Shown here one piece after another: positions 20,686 through 33,318 of a stretch of DNA of 64,000 nucleotides. The position numbers and the translations under genes were made by a program. The notes beneath the pieces are model-generated. The model did no database searches, was not told the origin of the DNA, and saw only the letters and a program-made list of their open reading frames with translations. This DNA comes from Eutrigla gurnardus (taxonomy: Eukaryota > Chordata > Actinopteri > Perciformes > Triglidae). Location of the stretch: contig OY741271.1 of assembly GCA_963514095.1 (NCBI GenBank), forward strand, positions 23,882,119 to 23,946,118, written 5' to 3'. Each line of letters starts with the position of its first letter. The first letter of the stretch is position 1.

Positions 20686-22193
20686 TAGCTGTCCGTTGAG
20701 ATTTGTGTATCTCTAAAAAGAAAAGCAGCTCTGGGATGAAACATTTCTCCAGCTGATCCAAGATGGTTTTTAAACAGTTTAATATTAGCTGATGAAGTAG
20801 GACAATTTCCTCAACACACGGGGGAACATATCGTCCTTCAGTTCAACACAAACATTCTCGTTCTGAATCACCATATTTCGGGAAAATTGTAATCTGAAAA
20901 GGCTCTCAGACAAACGTAGTGGAGTAGAAATATCCTGCCTCTGAGATGCTGTGGCGTAGAAGAAAAAGCAGCATAAAATGCAAATGCACAACAAACACCT
21001 TGAATTATTCTGCTGACTTCCCCTGTGTGTTTCATCTATCTACGTTATATATTACGCACCTTGTATGTGTTGTGATGTGAAATTTATGTCAGACTGCAGT
21101 GTTTTTGATAGGATTAAATTAATGCAGAATAAGGGCGAGAACAATGGAGCCTTTTCTTGGTTATTATCTTTTTTCTTTTTTTCGGTTTATTTCCCAGCTG
21201 TCTCCAAATGATGGAATATACTTTAAGAAGGAAGCAGTAGCATTATTTTTCAAACATACTGGACATCCTTGGACAACACCCGGTAAATGATGTAGAACGA
21301 GGTAGAAGTGTTGCACCCCAGGCCTACTCCCTTGAAAGCTGTTACATTGGTGGTGTTTGCCACACCAAGTGAATACAGGTAGTGAACCTGTTTGCATTAA
21401 CAACACCGCCGAGCAGACGAAGGGGGCGAGTCAGTATCAGCTGCAGCAGACACAGGGGAGTAATTGACTCTTTTTAAAACCTGCAGCCAGAAACGATTTG
21501 TTATTTGCCTGTTAATCAGGAGCGGCCAAGAGGAGCAGATCCAATCTCCAGTTTACAGGAAGCACCGTCGACCGCCCAGACCCAACCTTTGAGGGGAACC
21601 GCGGAGTGGGGGGCTGCGATAAGCTCTCAATTATCTGAGCCATCTCAGAACAATAGCCCACCAGTGTAGACAGCGTAGTAGTTCCGCCCTGGTTTAACTA
21701 CATTAAGGAAGGGAGTCACCCCGAGATCTGGTTAAAAACTCAATACCACTTTATAATTACAAAAGCACGAAATCATTTTTCTAATGCCTTATTCGTCACA
21801 GGATTCATTGAATAACTTTAATTAATGGTTAAGAACGTAATTAAGGGATAAGGTCAGGCCAGTTGGCGTACGCTGTAGTTCAACATAATATAGCAGAAAA
21901 GTCAAGTCAATTAGGTTTAGCTCGTTATTTTCCTCGCCCGGGGTTTTTTTTCACAGCCTTGATTTGAAAATAAACGCATATGAACGGTCACTTGTTCTAA
22001 TTATCGGACATGAGAAAAGCATTTGAATTGAATCCTCTGAGGTTTATATATATATATAAAAAAAACAGCAAAGGGAATCAGCTGCAAGAGATGTATTTGC
22101 TTTTATTCAACTTCATTAGCTCCGCTGTCCCAACGGATACAGCTGGGCAGTTTTCACATCCCAATTCACACCCAGTTAAATAACTGCTGCAAA
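20686..22193. other. Intergenic DNA, nothing recognised
   Basis: Short chance frames and a small (TA)n tract near 22047 only. Confidence 0.5.
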
Positions 22194-22626
22194 GTTAGAA
22201 ACAGGTACATTCGCTCAAGTACTGAGGATAAGTACAACTTGTGGGTACTTTAACTTTATTTGAGTGTTTAAAGGTTATGCTACTTTCTACATTTACTACA
22301 CTACATTTCAGAGGGAAATATTTTAGCTTTTTATTCCACTACATTTATGACAGCTGGAGTTAGAGATCAAGAGTTGACCAAAAAAAAAAAAAACTATTTA
22401 TAAAATAAGATACTGTGCTAGTAGTATGTAGATTAAACAGTAGCCAAAATGTGCTCCACTAAAATATAAATTTATCCAATAATACGGTTATGCATAATAA
22501 CATAACTCTCTGAAAGGGACCATTCTGACCAACAAACGCATACAAATGTAGGACTTTAACTATATTGTTAAACGACGTGGTGTGGCTACTTTTAGTTGAG
22601 TAAAAGATATGAGTATTTCTTCCACT
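22194..22626 (+). repeat. Dispersed repeat family B, copy 2 (plus)
   Basis: It contains CACTACATTTCAGAGGGAAA, TTATTCCACTACATTTATGA and ends near GAGTATTTCTTCCACTCCTG, the typical end of this teleost repeat. Related pieces occur at 20330-20685, 25965-26115, 38458-38560 and 56385-56465. Confidence 0.75.
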
Positions 22627-23739
22627 CCTGCAGCCTGATGACTTCTCTTCCTCTCCTCGTTTTCTCTTTCACACGTATAGTTAAACCCTCATCATTACGG
22701 GTTGTAAACACTCGAGCATCACAAACGGAGCGATGGGGGACTGGCGGTGGGAGAAGCCAGATCTGGGAAAGTCACAGGTGGTTTAGCTCGGGGAGAAGTT
22801 TATCACAGGGGACATCTTGACCTGCGGGGACCAGACGAGTCAGTCAAACTGTGAGAAAAACAAGCCCAGTGGTCGTTATGTATTTTTTTTTAGTTTGTAA
22901 ACACTGTGACGGCCCCAGAGTCCTGTTGCCTCGGTGCTGTGTGTGTGTGTGTGTGTCTTCCAGGTCTTTGACTGAGTGGCACTGAGGTGCCGTCATGTTC
23001 TTCATGTTATTTAAGCTTGCCTGCCCAGACGCCAGTCGCTTCACCCACCAAGCTGATGGCTTCTCTGTTCCATCGATTTTTGTTTCCTCGCACGCCGAAG
23101 ACACGCGCCTCACATTGACCACTCGTCACGCGCTCTCACACGCCACCGACTTTCACATCTCATTGGAATCATCGCTGGCAATTGACTTCAACGCGTTTCG
23201 GCTCGTCATTGCTCAGTTTGGCGTGACTCTCCCTCCTTTGTTGAGGCAGGGGGAGGGGGGGAGAAGGAGTGGTGGCACGGGGTTACAGTCGGATCCAGAG
23301 TGAGAGTGTCGGGGGGGGGGGGGGGGGGAGTGATGCAGAGGGAGGGGGTAGTCTTCGGCTCTGGTTAGTAGTTGTTGTGTTTCTTCGTGACTCGCGTTTC
23401 GTATCATATATGTGATGCAACAAATCACCTGGGGACAAATGAGATTCATTATGTCCTCACACATTTTTGCACACACGTTATTACGCATGCAACATACACT
23501 TAACAAGCTTGGCCCTGCTTTCACACACTGAAACACACACACACACATAGATATCTACATACATTCAAACACACTTGAGAGACAGTGGAGAAGAAGAATC
23601 TGTTGTATTCATCTTCTTGCATGCTAGGCTGCTGCTGCTGCTGCTGCCGCCGCTGCAGCGTATGTGTGTGTGTGTGTGTGTGTGGGTGTGTTAGTTCCCT
23701 TGGATGAGCACACACACGGATGAGGATGCAGCTGGGAGC
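22627..23739 (+). promoter_or_regulatory. Upstream and 5' leader region of the synaptotagmin gene
   Basis: This stretch precedes the first coding exon and must hold or border its promoter. It is G-rich on the plus strand (poly-G at about 23310-23329) and contains (TG)n tracts near 22938 and 23662 and a (GCT)n run near 23630. I see no TATA box at a defensible position, so the transcription start cannot be placed. The repeats make the reading frames here unreliable. Confidence 0.4.
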
Positions 23740-23896
23740 ATGAGTTCTGACCGAGAGGAGTATGACATGGTCTGCCAGAAAGCCGTGACCCTAATTGTTG
23801 ACCTTTGCCTGCACAACAGCACGCTGTTGGATCAGGACACCTGTCAGGATTACCTCTTCCTGTTGTCCAGCCACAGCTCTGAACGCAAAGACCTAG
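23740..23896 (+). CDS. syt6: Synaptotagmin-6-like, exon 1 (N-terminal luminal cysteine cluster)
   Basis: This first coding exon begins MSSDREEYDMVCQKA and ends with the donor GTAAGG after a phase-1 break. It encodes the short luminal N-terminus of the Syt3/6/10-like subclass, whose cysteines form intermolecular disulfides. Here they are C12, C23 and C35, with the 11- and 12-residue spacing I recall for Syt3. I chose the ATG at 23740 because it has A at -3 and aligns with the usual family start. An in-frame ATG at 23704 would add 12 residues but has a poor context (T at -3). The next exon is 33.5 kb away, and the junction restores a GAC codon (D53). Assignment to Syt6 rests mainly on exons 2 and 3; syt6a and syt6b cannot be told apart here. 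Confidence 0.85.
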
Positions 23897-25619
23897 GTAA
23901 GGACTATAATTAACTCCTCATCTATATTGGGTGAAAGGCAGCAGCCTTTCTAGTGTGCTTTGTAAGTATCCATGCTTAGTTTATCACGCAGAAGAAAGCT
24001 AATGAGGATTTTGTGTAGCGTTACTTGCAAGTGGGTGCCAAATTAGAATCAACATTTTTTTCTTCTTCTATTTAACATGTAGTTTTACCTCTTTTTTCCC
24101 CTTTTGTTTACCATATGTAATGGTCACGGATGGTTGCCCAGACAGAGCTTCGGCCGAGCCATTAATACAGCCTTAATGAGTTTTTGTGACCCCAGGGGCA
24201 ACGGTGAACAATAGGTATATAAAACAAACTCACATTGACTCCTCAGTTGGCTCCAGAGAGCAGAGCTTCTATATACCGTTAATAGATAAGCCTTCAGGCT
24301 GACTAATGCCAGCTGATGTTGTCCCGACCACTCAGGCTTACAAAGAGAGGAAACAAACAAACCTTTTCAGAAATGTATGTTGCTGTGCCTGTGGAGAACA
24401 ACAGAAAGCAGCGTGTGTTTTATCTGCTCTGCAAAGTTGAATGTAATTTTTGACTTATTCATGAGGGCGCGATTTACACATCTGTTGCAGCGTCGTGCAT
24501 CTGTTGCTTTGGCACTTGTAGTGAGCTCTCTTTAAAGGAATAATCCCCCTCTTGTTAATAGAGCAGCTCTACTAAGGGCGCTTGCAGGCTTTAATTCCTC
24601 GTTGCGTGAATTCTAGTCGTGACAATGTGCCGTTAAATTTGGCAAATATAGGCTGAATCGTCATGAAGCAGAGAAATCTCATGAATTTTCTGTTGTATTG
24701 GAGATAACGTTATGCAAGATATGACCAAAGGGTGTGTGAACAATTGTAGCTTTACAGATGTAGAAAAGCACGTGTACAGGTTAAGGGATTTTAGATAGCT
24801 GAGATCAAACAAGGAACTGTTTCTGATTACAATTTCTTGAACAACACTTTATTTTTGCCTGAACTGGATTTAGAATACCAATGCAGTATATCAGGTGATT
24901 CACACACATACGTGTTCTTTAATCATTTGCTAATCCAGACAATTTCTCGCTAGTTTCTTGCAAATCCACGGACCTTTAGCTTTGTCAGCAGGTGCACAAG
25001 AAAGAGGATATATCGTTTGTGGCTGCTTTTTTCCGAGGATGGGTCCCTGTTCACAGAGTGCATGTCACACCAATCCTGACCAAATCCACTGTCAACTCAC
25101 ATCATTCTCAGCGGAGGAATTGAACGTACATTACAGTGCCACTGGCATCCACCACTGTGCTGCGGGGACATTAAATGCCATTGCATGTTATGCAGCCATT
25201 GATGTGAATTATTTCTGCCACATGGAAGCTAAACAAGCTGCTTCACATAATGTTAGAGGATGTGTAGGTTAGGAGGGGGGGTTGTATGAAATGTTCCTGT
25301 AAATATTTTTCTTTTCAATAATTCATAAATCCCACTAGGAGCACTATTGCAAACACTATGTTCAAAGAAATTTAGACAAAAAGATTTATGCTGAGGCTGC
25401 AACACATCTATGGCATCAAGAACACAAACCAAAAGCTAAAATATCCTTACTATGTTATTTGTGAGGATACATTGTTCTACTATAAAGTTGTAAATGTAAA
25501 ATAAAAATTACATTTAAATAAAGATCAGCGGTATATATCCTGGGCTATATTTGGTATCAATTATAATAGAATTGAAGAAATTTACCATAGACCATCAACC
25601 ATAGACTTTTTTTTAGATA

Positions 25620-25915
25620 AAAAGCAGTGGACATATCTTCTGGGTCTGAAAAGTGACGCTAAGGCTGAAGTGCCTTAGATTCTTTCTAATGGCCAGCAGG
25701 GGGCGACTGATTTGGGATTGAGACCGGGAACTCACCCAACTCCTCAGTGGATTTCTTACCTTAAACATTGTAAATATGGATTTATTGTCTCACCATCATA
25801 TTGATTTTAGAAATTACTGTGCCATTTAGAGTAAAACAGATTATAACACACGTGTACTTTAGGGCATGACTTGTGATTATTGCTATTTTGGCGAACTGTC
25901 AACGCGGATAGAGGA
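25620..25915 (+). repeat. Dispersed repeat family A, copy 2
   Basis: It shares GCCAGCAGGGGGCGACT, AACATTGTAAATATGGATTT, CATTTAGAGTAAAACAGAT and TTTAGGGCATGAC blocks with the copies at 15801 and 42620. Confidence 0.65.
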
Positions 25916-25964
25916 GTAAACAGTCATAGTTTATTAGTTGATTGAGATTTTCTAAGATTCTGAA

Positions 25965-26115
25965 TCATCAAGGTAGCCTAACTAGTAACTTGCATTGTCA
26001 AATATATTGTGAAGTTAAAAGTACAATATTTCTCTGTTATGAGGACTAGACGTATAAAGTGCATAAAATGGAAATAATCAAATTTACATAATCCATAAAA
26101 TACAAGGTAGCTCAA
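25965..26115 (-). repeat. Dispersed repeat family B, fragment (minus)
   Basis: AAAAGTACAATATTTCTCTG and CGTATAAAGTGCATAAAATG match the reversed start of the repeat at 22194-22626. Confidence 0.55.
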
Positions 26116-26897
26116 TATTGGACAGACGTACAATACTTGAGAGGCTGAAATGTACTTATTTACATTCCACCACCGACAGGAAAAGAACACACAATTATCT
26201 ACAGAGCACAAAATTCTTCATAGATCTAGCTTCTTAATTTTGCTCTCACAGTGCAGCCGACTGATGCATTTAACATTAAAATGGACAAAAAGTTCTCCCG
26301 GGGGAGCAGGACCTCGAATGCATTAGAGGGAAATAAGTTAAGCTTTAAAACTTCCACTTTAAAATACAAAATTAGTAGTATAGGTGTTCCTTCCAAATGT
26401 TTAATAATGAAACCGAGCACACAAAAAATAATTGAGCACACAAAAAGTAATCGAGCACCCAAAGAGTAAGGAGAATTCCAATTTCAGACACACTATTATT
26501 TTAAACTTGCAAAAGTGTGCTGCATGTTTTCCGTTTCCCAATACTTTTCTCATTACTCCATGAACCTCGAGAAGCAGTTTTCACAGAATACATACACTTG
26601 TGACAAAAAAACCATTATGCATTCACATAGTGTTTCTACTTTCTTTACTGCTTCAGATGGTCACATTATCAATAAACTCTATTGCTCCAGACTACAAAAA
26701 AAGTTGCATTTTTCAAATCTTTCTCAGCTTTTAGGGCGATTTAAGAATTTCTTAAAATGAATTGCTTTAATTTGCCCAGTTTTTCTGTTGTGACAGCGCA
26801 CAAGCACACATTAGGGTTGCAAACATACAGCTGTTCTCATATACATCTCTAGCTATCAGGGTAACAGCAGCAGTCATTTGTGAGTAAAAGTTCCCTT

Positions 26898-27395
26898 TAG
26901 GGGTGTGAATCTTTGGCTTCACAGCGATTCGATTCGATTAACGATACAGTAGGCGATTCGATTCAAGGACAATTTAGTTTTTTTTGTGACGATTCGATTC
27001 AGTAACTTGTAACCAAAATTCTATATCCGTGAAATAAACATGCAATAATGCAAGTGAGACTATCTGTATTCTTCTGAAAGGTGAAAAATAACATATTTAT
27101 TCTAGAAAAAAGTAAACCTGCATAATATTTTATGCTGAATACAAAAATGTAATTAAACATTGCTCAGTTATTTTGAACATTATTCAGTAGACCACATGCT
27201 GGGAGGGGAGAGAGTGTCTTAAACGTATTAAAACATTAATCATAAGTAAGAATCACGATTCATCGGATTAAATACATTCATATTGATTATTGGTGAAGCC
27301 AAAACGATTCATTCTATTTATTTATTGTAGCAGATCGATTTAGTAGAATCTATTCATCGATTCATCGATTAATCGAATGAAACGTTACACCTCTA
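26898..27395. mobile_element. hAT-type non-autonomous element, 498 bp, with 8-bp target duplication, in intron 1
   Basis: The ends TAGGGGTGTGAATC and (reversed) TAGAGGTGTAACG are imperfect inverted repeats. They are flanked by a perfect 8-bp direct duplication GTTCCCTT (26890-26897 and 27396-27403). The interior is rich in CGATTCGATT and ATCGATTCATCGATT motifs, typical subterminal repeats of such fish elements. There is no transposase frame. Confidence 0.9.
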
Positions 27396-27403
27396 GTTCC
27401 CTT

Positions 27404-30400
27404 CCAAACTCCCAGCTGTTCCCCTCACTATTTTGATTGATTAAGATCAAATAAGAATGACTGATTGGAAAGCCTGAGACTTTAATTCCCTAGATAATAA
27501 CCCATTGTCTATATTGACCAATTTGTTGAGACTTGAGTTGGCTGATTGTATTTCAATCAAGGCTGCGCGAGACCCACCTGCTGTGTGTGTGAAAGACAAC
27601 AGAAGACTTTTTCAGGGATCGGAGTCTCACACTCTGCTGAGCGAACGTTTCCCACTGATCAACTGCCTGCCTAAGGTATTGATATTTACTGAGAGCTAAT
27701 ACAAGTTACAAAACACATCCCATGAGCCTGTGTAGCTCCTGAACAGCCGGATGCACTCTTAACCCACCTTTCCGCCCTCGACACAAACCCCTCTGTCATT
27801 ATCAGCCGCAGCTTCACGTATGTGAGCTTTGAATGGATGATGTTTATTTTTTTGGATCATGCTATTTCTTCGCACGCCCATCTCATCTTGAGGTTTATTT
27901 AACAAGACCTTGGCTGGCAGAGGACATTAGCATCAGCAAATCATTCATTTAGTTCCTACTAGTATCCACTCGCTCTGTGTCCGTGGTATTTGCAGGGACG
28001 CGGTGGTGCATTGCAGGTTGAATCCGAAACAGAAAAACAAGAACATCAAATTAACTGCACTGTGGAGATTAGAACCACATTCGAACCACTGTGCCTTTCA
28101 ATAATTAATACCCACCGTCGGTGTGTTTTATCGATACAGCATTTCACTGTAGACCACAGAAGAACCAGACAGACCTGAAAAATACCTGTCATTAAAAGAC
28201 CAAGTGCAGTCCTCACAGGCTTGTGCTATCATTACTGTAATCACGACAATAATAAAACAATAAATAAACCGATATCTTTCACCTGATGACATTAACTCCA
28301 GCAAGGTGGAGCAGGGAAATAGATCCCACGATGCAGAATTAGATGTGTTTATGTATTTATCCAGCCGTCATCCTTTCTTTGCGCCTGAACACAAGTGTGA
28401 AGGTGTATCTAATGTAATGTATGACTATTTACATGACACCGGGGGTTCAGATCCAAACGGATACGCTAGAGTGGGGTCAATGAGGTGGTTCAGCAGCAGG
28501 AGGATAATGACCAAGTGGAACACATTTTTCATTAAAGTTAATGTGCTAAAGACAAAAGTCAAACAGTGGCCTGAATACCAATCAGCTGTTCTGTAAGCAG
28601 CCTGTGAACGGCATTACAAACAGGAACGCCTTCATCTTTCTTTCTCTAAGGGCTCCTCTGGTGTTTCCTCCCCCCCCCACACACACACACATTTTTATTC
28701 TGAGGCTCAACTGCAACAAGGATGTCCCCCGAAGGCACTAATTTCAAGTGATGTTATCTACTCCCCGGTGGAACAGCTGTGGAACTATCATGAATGCGAA
28801 TCTATCTCACTGAATAAATAATAAAAAAAAATCCTTCTTCCTCAAGACTCCATAGTGCAGACACCAACACACTGCGTTTCACCTTTGTCAGTGTTTCTCT
28901 CCCTCTCTCTCTGCGTGGCTTTCTCCTACAAAGTGCATCAGTGTCATTAATGACAAAAGTGTTAGGAGGATGAGTAATGTAGAAACCTGCTGCATGCTAT
29001 CCAGGCCAGCACCCTGGGCAAAGCCTCCGCCGAGCTATTGAGCGGTAACATCGGTTTATTGATTAAAGAGTCAGGCCCCGAGCAAGCTGAGCTGCGTTGG
29101 CCTTACAGGGCTGGCAAAAAAGACACAACAGAGCATGGGAAAATTATTTTCCACCCCGAAACATTATACTACAACGTGGCATCAATATACAACAATTAAC
29201 CGTTGGCTTGGCACCGTCTCGCTTAGTTACGGTCGACAACGAAAACAAGGCCGCATTTGATACGTGATGTTCATGGTAATGTTTTACACAACGGGTCCTT
29301 GATTTCAGACGGAGGTCAATTAAAGCAGGTTTCTCACGCAGGCATCCTTCAGCCTCTGTATGCAACGCATCAGGCTTTCTACTAACACCAGTATAACCCA
29401 TCCGTGTCGTTATTATTGCTCAGAGCAACTGAAGTAGTATAAAGTGGCACTAAAGTCCACTTCGGGGTGGGATGGACCTACAAAGATTAGATTAGTGGTG
29501 TGAGCGAGCTTTCCAGACGTGCTAATCATTGCAAGCTCACAGAAATAATCCATTCTTACACTCTTTTTTAAGTTTTTTTTACTGAAGAGAAACATCTTTA
29601 TACAGCAGGTATCACTCTGACTACAGCCCATAAACACACGACAGACTATCGGCCTCCTGCATTAAGGGATGGTATAAGTTTTTGGTAGAAGCTGAGAAGG
29701 GGAAAAGAAAGTGGTTCTTAGCCTTTTGTTTAACCTCATTTGACTTTCTCACATGATCAATGTCAAGCTCTTCTCGTTCCCCTCTTTTCTAACGAACCCT
29801 CTAGTACCTTCTTGTGTCTCAGAGTTTTGACTGGCTGGTTTTGGTTCATGCTGCTGTCAGAAAGGCTGTTGAGCTGTCTGTCACCGTGAAGGATTTAGGG
29901 GCCTACGGGGGCCGATGCTCCCGTCAAGCACGCAGGGTTGACAGCGTAGATCAAACATGGGTCCCGCACACTTCATCACACAAATGAACGTGGAGACTTA
30001 GAGGGTAATTTCACTAAATGGTTGAACACTTTAAGTCTTTACACGATGGGGACGTGATGAATAAATGACAGGAAATGCTAAATAGCCTGCATATAGTATA
30101 TGTCTCGTGCTCTTATTGTGAAAGGTAAGTACAGGAGTGGATAAACAAACAAAGAGAGACGGTTTGCCTCTGGATAAAGGGAAGGCTGAAGCATAAAGCA
30201 ATGAATCTGATCATGTTTTTCAATACAGACATACAATAACATCCTGTTTCCAGTCGTGGAAAGGAGAAATTAATCACGCTATAAAAATATTTTCTGACCT
30301 ACCTTCTGAAGAACCTTGAAAGTTAATGTATTTCATGATAGATGCCACCAAAACTGTGGAAGCACAGCGAGGCAATGTCACGGGCTTTTGGAAAGTCAAC

Positions 30401-32024
30401 ATTTACACAAACATTATAGCAAAACATTTAACATATTTGGGCTGCGTTCAGGGTCACTAATGCATGGGTACAGCAATATCGTTTTGGGGTAGAAAGTCTT
30501 GGAATTACAGCATATTTTTGCTAAAAGCCGTTACGTATGACTTTAAAGGTGCATGTGCACTAATAGTGTACCCAAAAATACTCGATTTCTCAGTTCCTTT
30601 AAAACTACTACTCCCTTTTCCACTCGACCTACATTTAAGTGCCATTAGCAAGTATTCCATTGGTATCTTATTCATACAATGAAATGACACTGCAAATCCT
30701 GGGCTACGTTATAAAGTGTTAACAAATCTTTTTCTCTCTCGAGCCGATTAAATTCCTCCAGGGAGGCGTACATAATTCACATCATTTTATGATTAAACCA
30801 TATACGCGCGCATATATTTTCTTGTTAAGTGGAGTCGCTTGCTGAGGAAGTGTTGCTATTCTCACGCGTGTCTGAATAACACACACGAGGTCCACTCAAC
30901 AGAAGAGTGTGAGCTTTTTTTAATCGGTTGCCTCCGGGTGAAGAATGTGAGATATTTTCCTTCTACTGTAACAGCCCACAGGCTACGACAAGATAATGAG
31001 GAGGAGGTCTACTTAAAATCCGCAAATTAGAAAGAGACGTTGCTGCATGCGTGAAAGGCTAAATTAAACACAAATACCAATGCTTAAGGGGCGAACCTGC
31101 GCTGCATAGTTTTATGCTATGATGCAAACAGGGTACTGAATCTTTACGCCATGTGTAATGACAGTGACTGAAGATGTTTTCCTTCTTGGTTTTTTTTTGA
31201 GAAAATATAATAATATATTAAAAAAGCCCATTAAAGAATGTGTAGAATAACGTTTTTTTTAGATTCTAGACTGTATGCTTTTGTGCCTGCCTATAAAATC
31301 ATGTATTCGTGAGCTGCCAGCAAATGTGTTAGTCACAGTGCACCTAGAACATATGGTGCCTTGGGCCCTCCATCACTTCAGAGTATACCCTTCCCATTTC
31401 CTGGAATCTCCGCTGCTTCCTATATTTTGTGTTTTCACTTATATCACCATTAACCGTCCCCCGAGGAAACATGACCCACAAGAGAAGTACAATCAGGGTA
31501 GATGGGAGATGGGGGGAAGGACAGACTGAATAACAACCTCATGGCAAAAGACTAGAGGCATGGAAGGGCATGGCCAGCATGTCAATACGTGTGTTGTTGT
31601 TGTTTATGAGTCTTTTGACCATGTTTGAATAAAAACAAAAGGCAGAATTCAATTTATTTTCTTGCCATCTTTGAACACAACTGGAGGTTTCCAATTTGAG
31701 GTTTGTTGTGACATTTCATCCTCTGATTATATTAACGGGCTCTGCAAAGCAGCTGCTGTCTGCTCTGAAATGATGTTACCTAAGCTGACAAGAATTGATG
31801 CAATGACCTTACAACTTGTCCACAAGCGGAAAATTGCGTGAAACATTGGAGATGTGAAAACAGTCTCTGTCAGCCACTATTGTTCATCACTAATATTACA
31901 CCAGTGGAACGACAGTAGAATGTGACTCAGGAGATCAGAGGAGTCAAAGCGTTCTTGGAGAAGAGAAATAATGCAACATATAGGAAAGTATACAAACAGC
32001 CAGACATCATGAAGGTATAATCAC

Positions 32025-32029
<5 letters not shown>
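27404..32029. other. Intron 1 DNA, nothing recognised
   Basis: Scattered short frames only, none conserved-looking. Homopolymer and CA runs near 28670-28690 are the only simple repeats of note. Confidence 0.45.

Positions 32030-32061
<32 letters not shown>
32030..32061. repeat. (CA)n microsatellite
   Basis: About 16 uninterrupted units. Confidence 0.97.
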
Positions 32062-32067
<6 letters not shown>

Positions 32068-33230
32068 ACTGGGGGCCATGTTCCATTATTCATCAACAGA
32101 CACGTCCTTTAAATTTGCATATTTCATTTATCTGTTAGATGCAGTAATACATATCCAGATATAGGTTCTGCTCTCTGACAAAATTACTGGAAAATGCATT
32201 AATTCAGAGGCAGAGGTACAAGGTTTACCCAGAAGAAAACAATGTGACAAAAAGTTTATCAGAAAAGAAAAAGTGGAACTTTTTTCTGAAACATATGAAT
32301 AATTCTAACAGACAGGCGAGTTCCAACTTATGGGTAACATTATTACCAGCCATGACAGCAACGTCGGTTCTGATTTCACCTTGTGGATCGGTATGTTTGT
32401 TGTGGCATTGATTTCCTCTAGTTTACAGTTAAATGTGTGTAAATCAGCACTCAAAGTGCAGCTCCGTAACATCTGGATGAGTGAAAAGTAGAAATGATAA
32501 GCAGTAAGATGCATACCTTCCAAATGCAATACAGTTAATTTTTCCCATAGACAATGACACACGAGTCACAGTTAGAGCACTGCTATGGTTTGGGACATTA
32601 TGGTTAATTCATCAGTACAAAATAATAATAACAACAACAACAACAACAACAATAATACACTTTCAAGAATCAATTATCAAAAATAATCAGGAACCAGGAA
32701 TTCATTACAAAATAACAAGACTTTTAACTGTTTCCACGTCTAGAAAATAGCTGATCTGCATATGTATCAGCAGGTCGATTACAATTTGAATATTAATAAT
32801 TTCCCCTTACATGACAAGGGGGCATATCTGTTGGCATATCAGTATCATACATTGTCGTGAATTCTTCCCCTTAGTGGTAATTAATCTTATAACAGGTGAA
32901 ACGTGTTGGGAGAATGACAGGAATGAGTCGCCCCGCCCAAGCTATTAGTAATGACTGGGGGTCACTTATGGAAATCCCTCTTTGTAAATACGTTTTACAC
33001 ATGGGGATCCTCCCCCCGGTAGATCCTAGAGCCCCCCCCCCCACACAATTTGACAAGCTAATCCTCAGCCAAGCATGTAATTAAGAACAGAGTCTGGTAT
33101 CCTGGGAATGCAATGCATGCGTGTGACATGAGAGTGAAGCAGCGCTCTGTGTCATCAGTGTGCAAACTAATCACCTGTCACTGGCCGTTACTGACCAAAC
33201 AGTCACTAATGTGTCCCAGGAGCCTGCTTT

Positions 33231-33233
<3 letters not shown>
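32062..33233. other. Intron 1 DNA, nothing recognised
   Basis: A short (CAA)n run near 32630-32650 is the only simple repeat. No exon-like frame. Confidence 0.45.
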
Positions 33234-33313
<80 letters not shown>

Positions 33314-33318
33314 CAGAG
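33234..33318. repeat. (GA)n / GACA microsatellite
   Basis: A GAGA tract followed by GACAGA units produces the RERERE reading frames, which are artefacts. Confidence 0.97.

Noticed and set aside
29000..29025. CCAGCACCCTGGGCAA resembling an RE1/NRSF silencer
   Set aside because: Too many mismatches to the 21-bp consensus to support.
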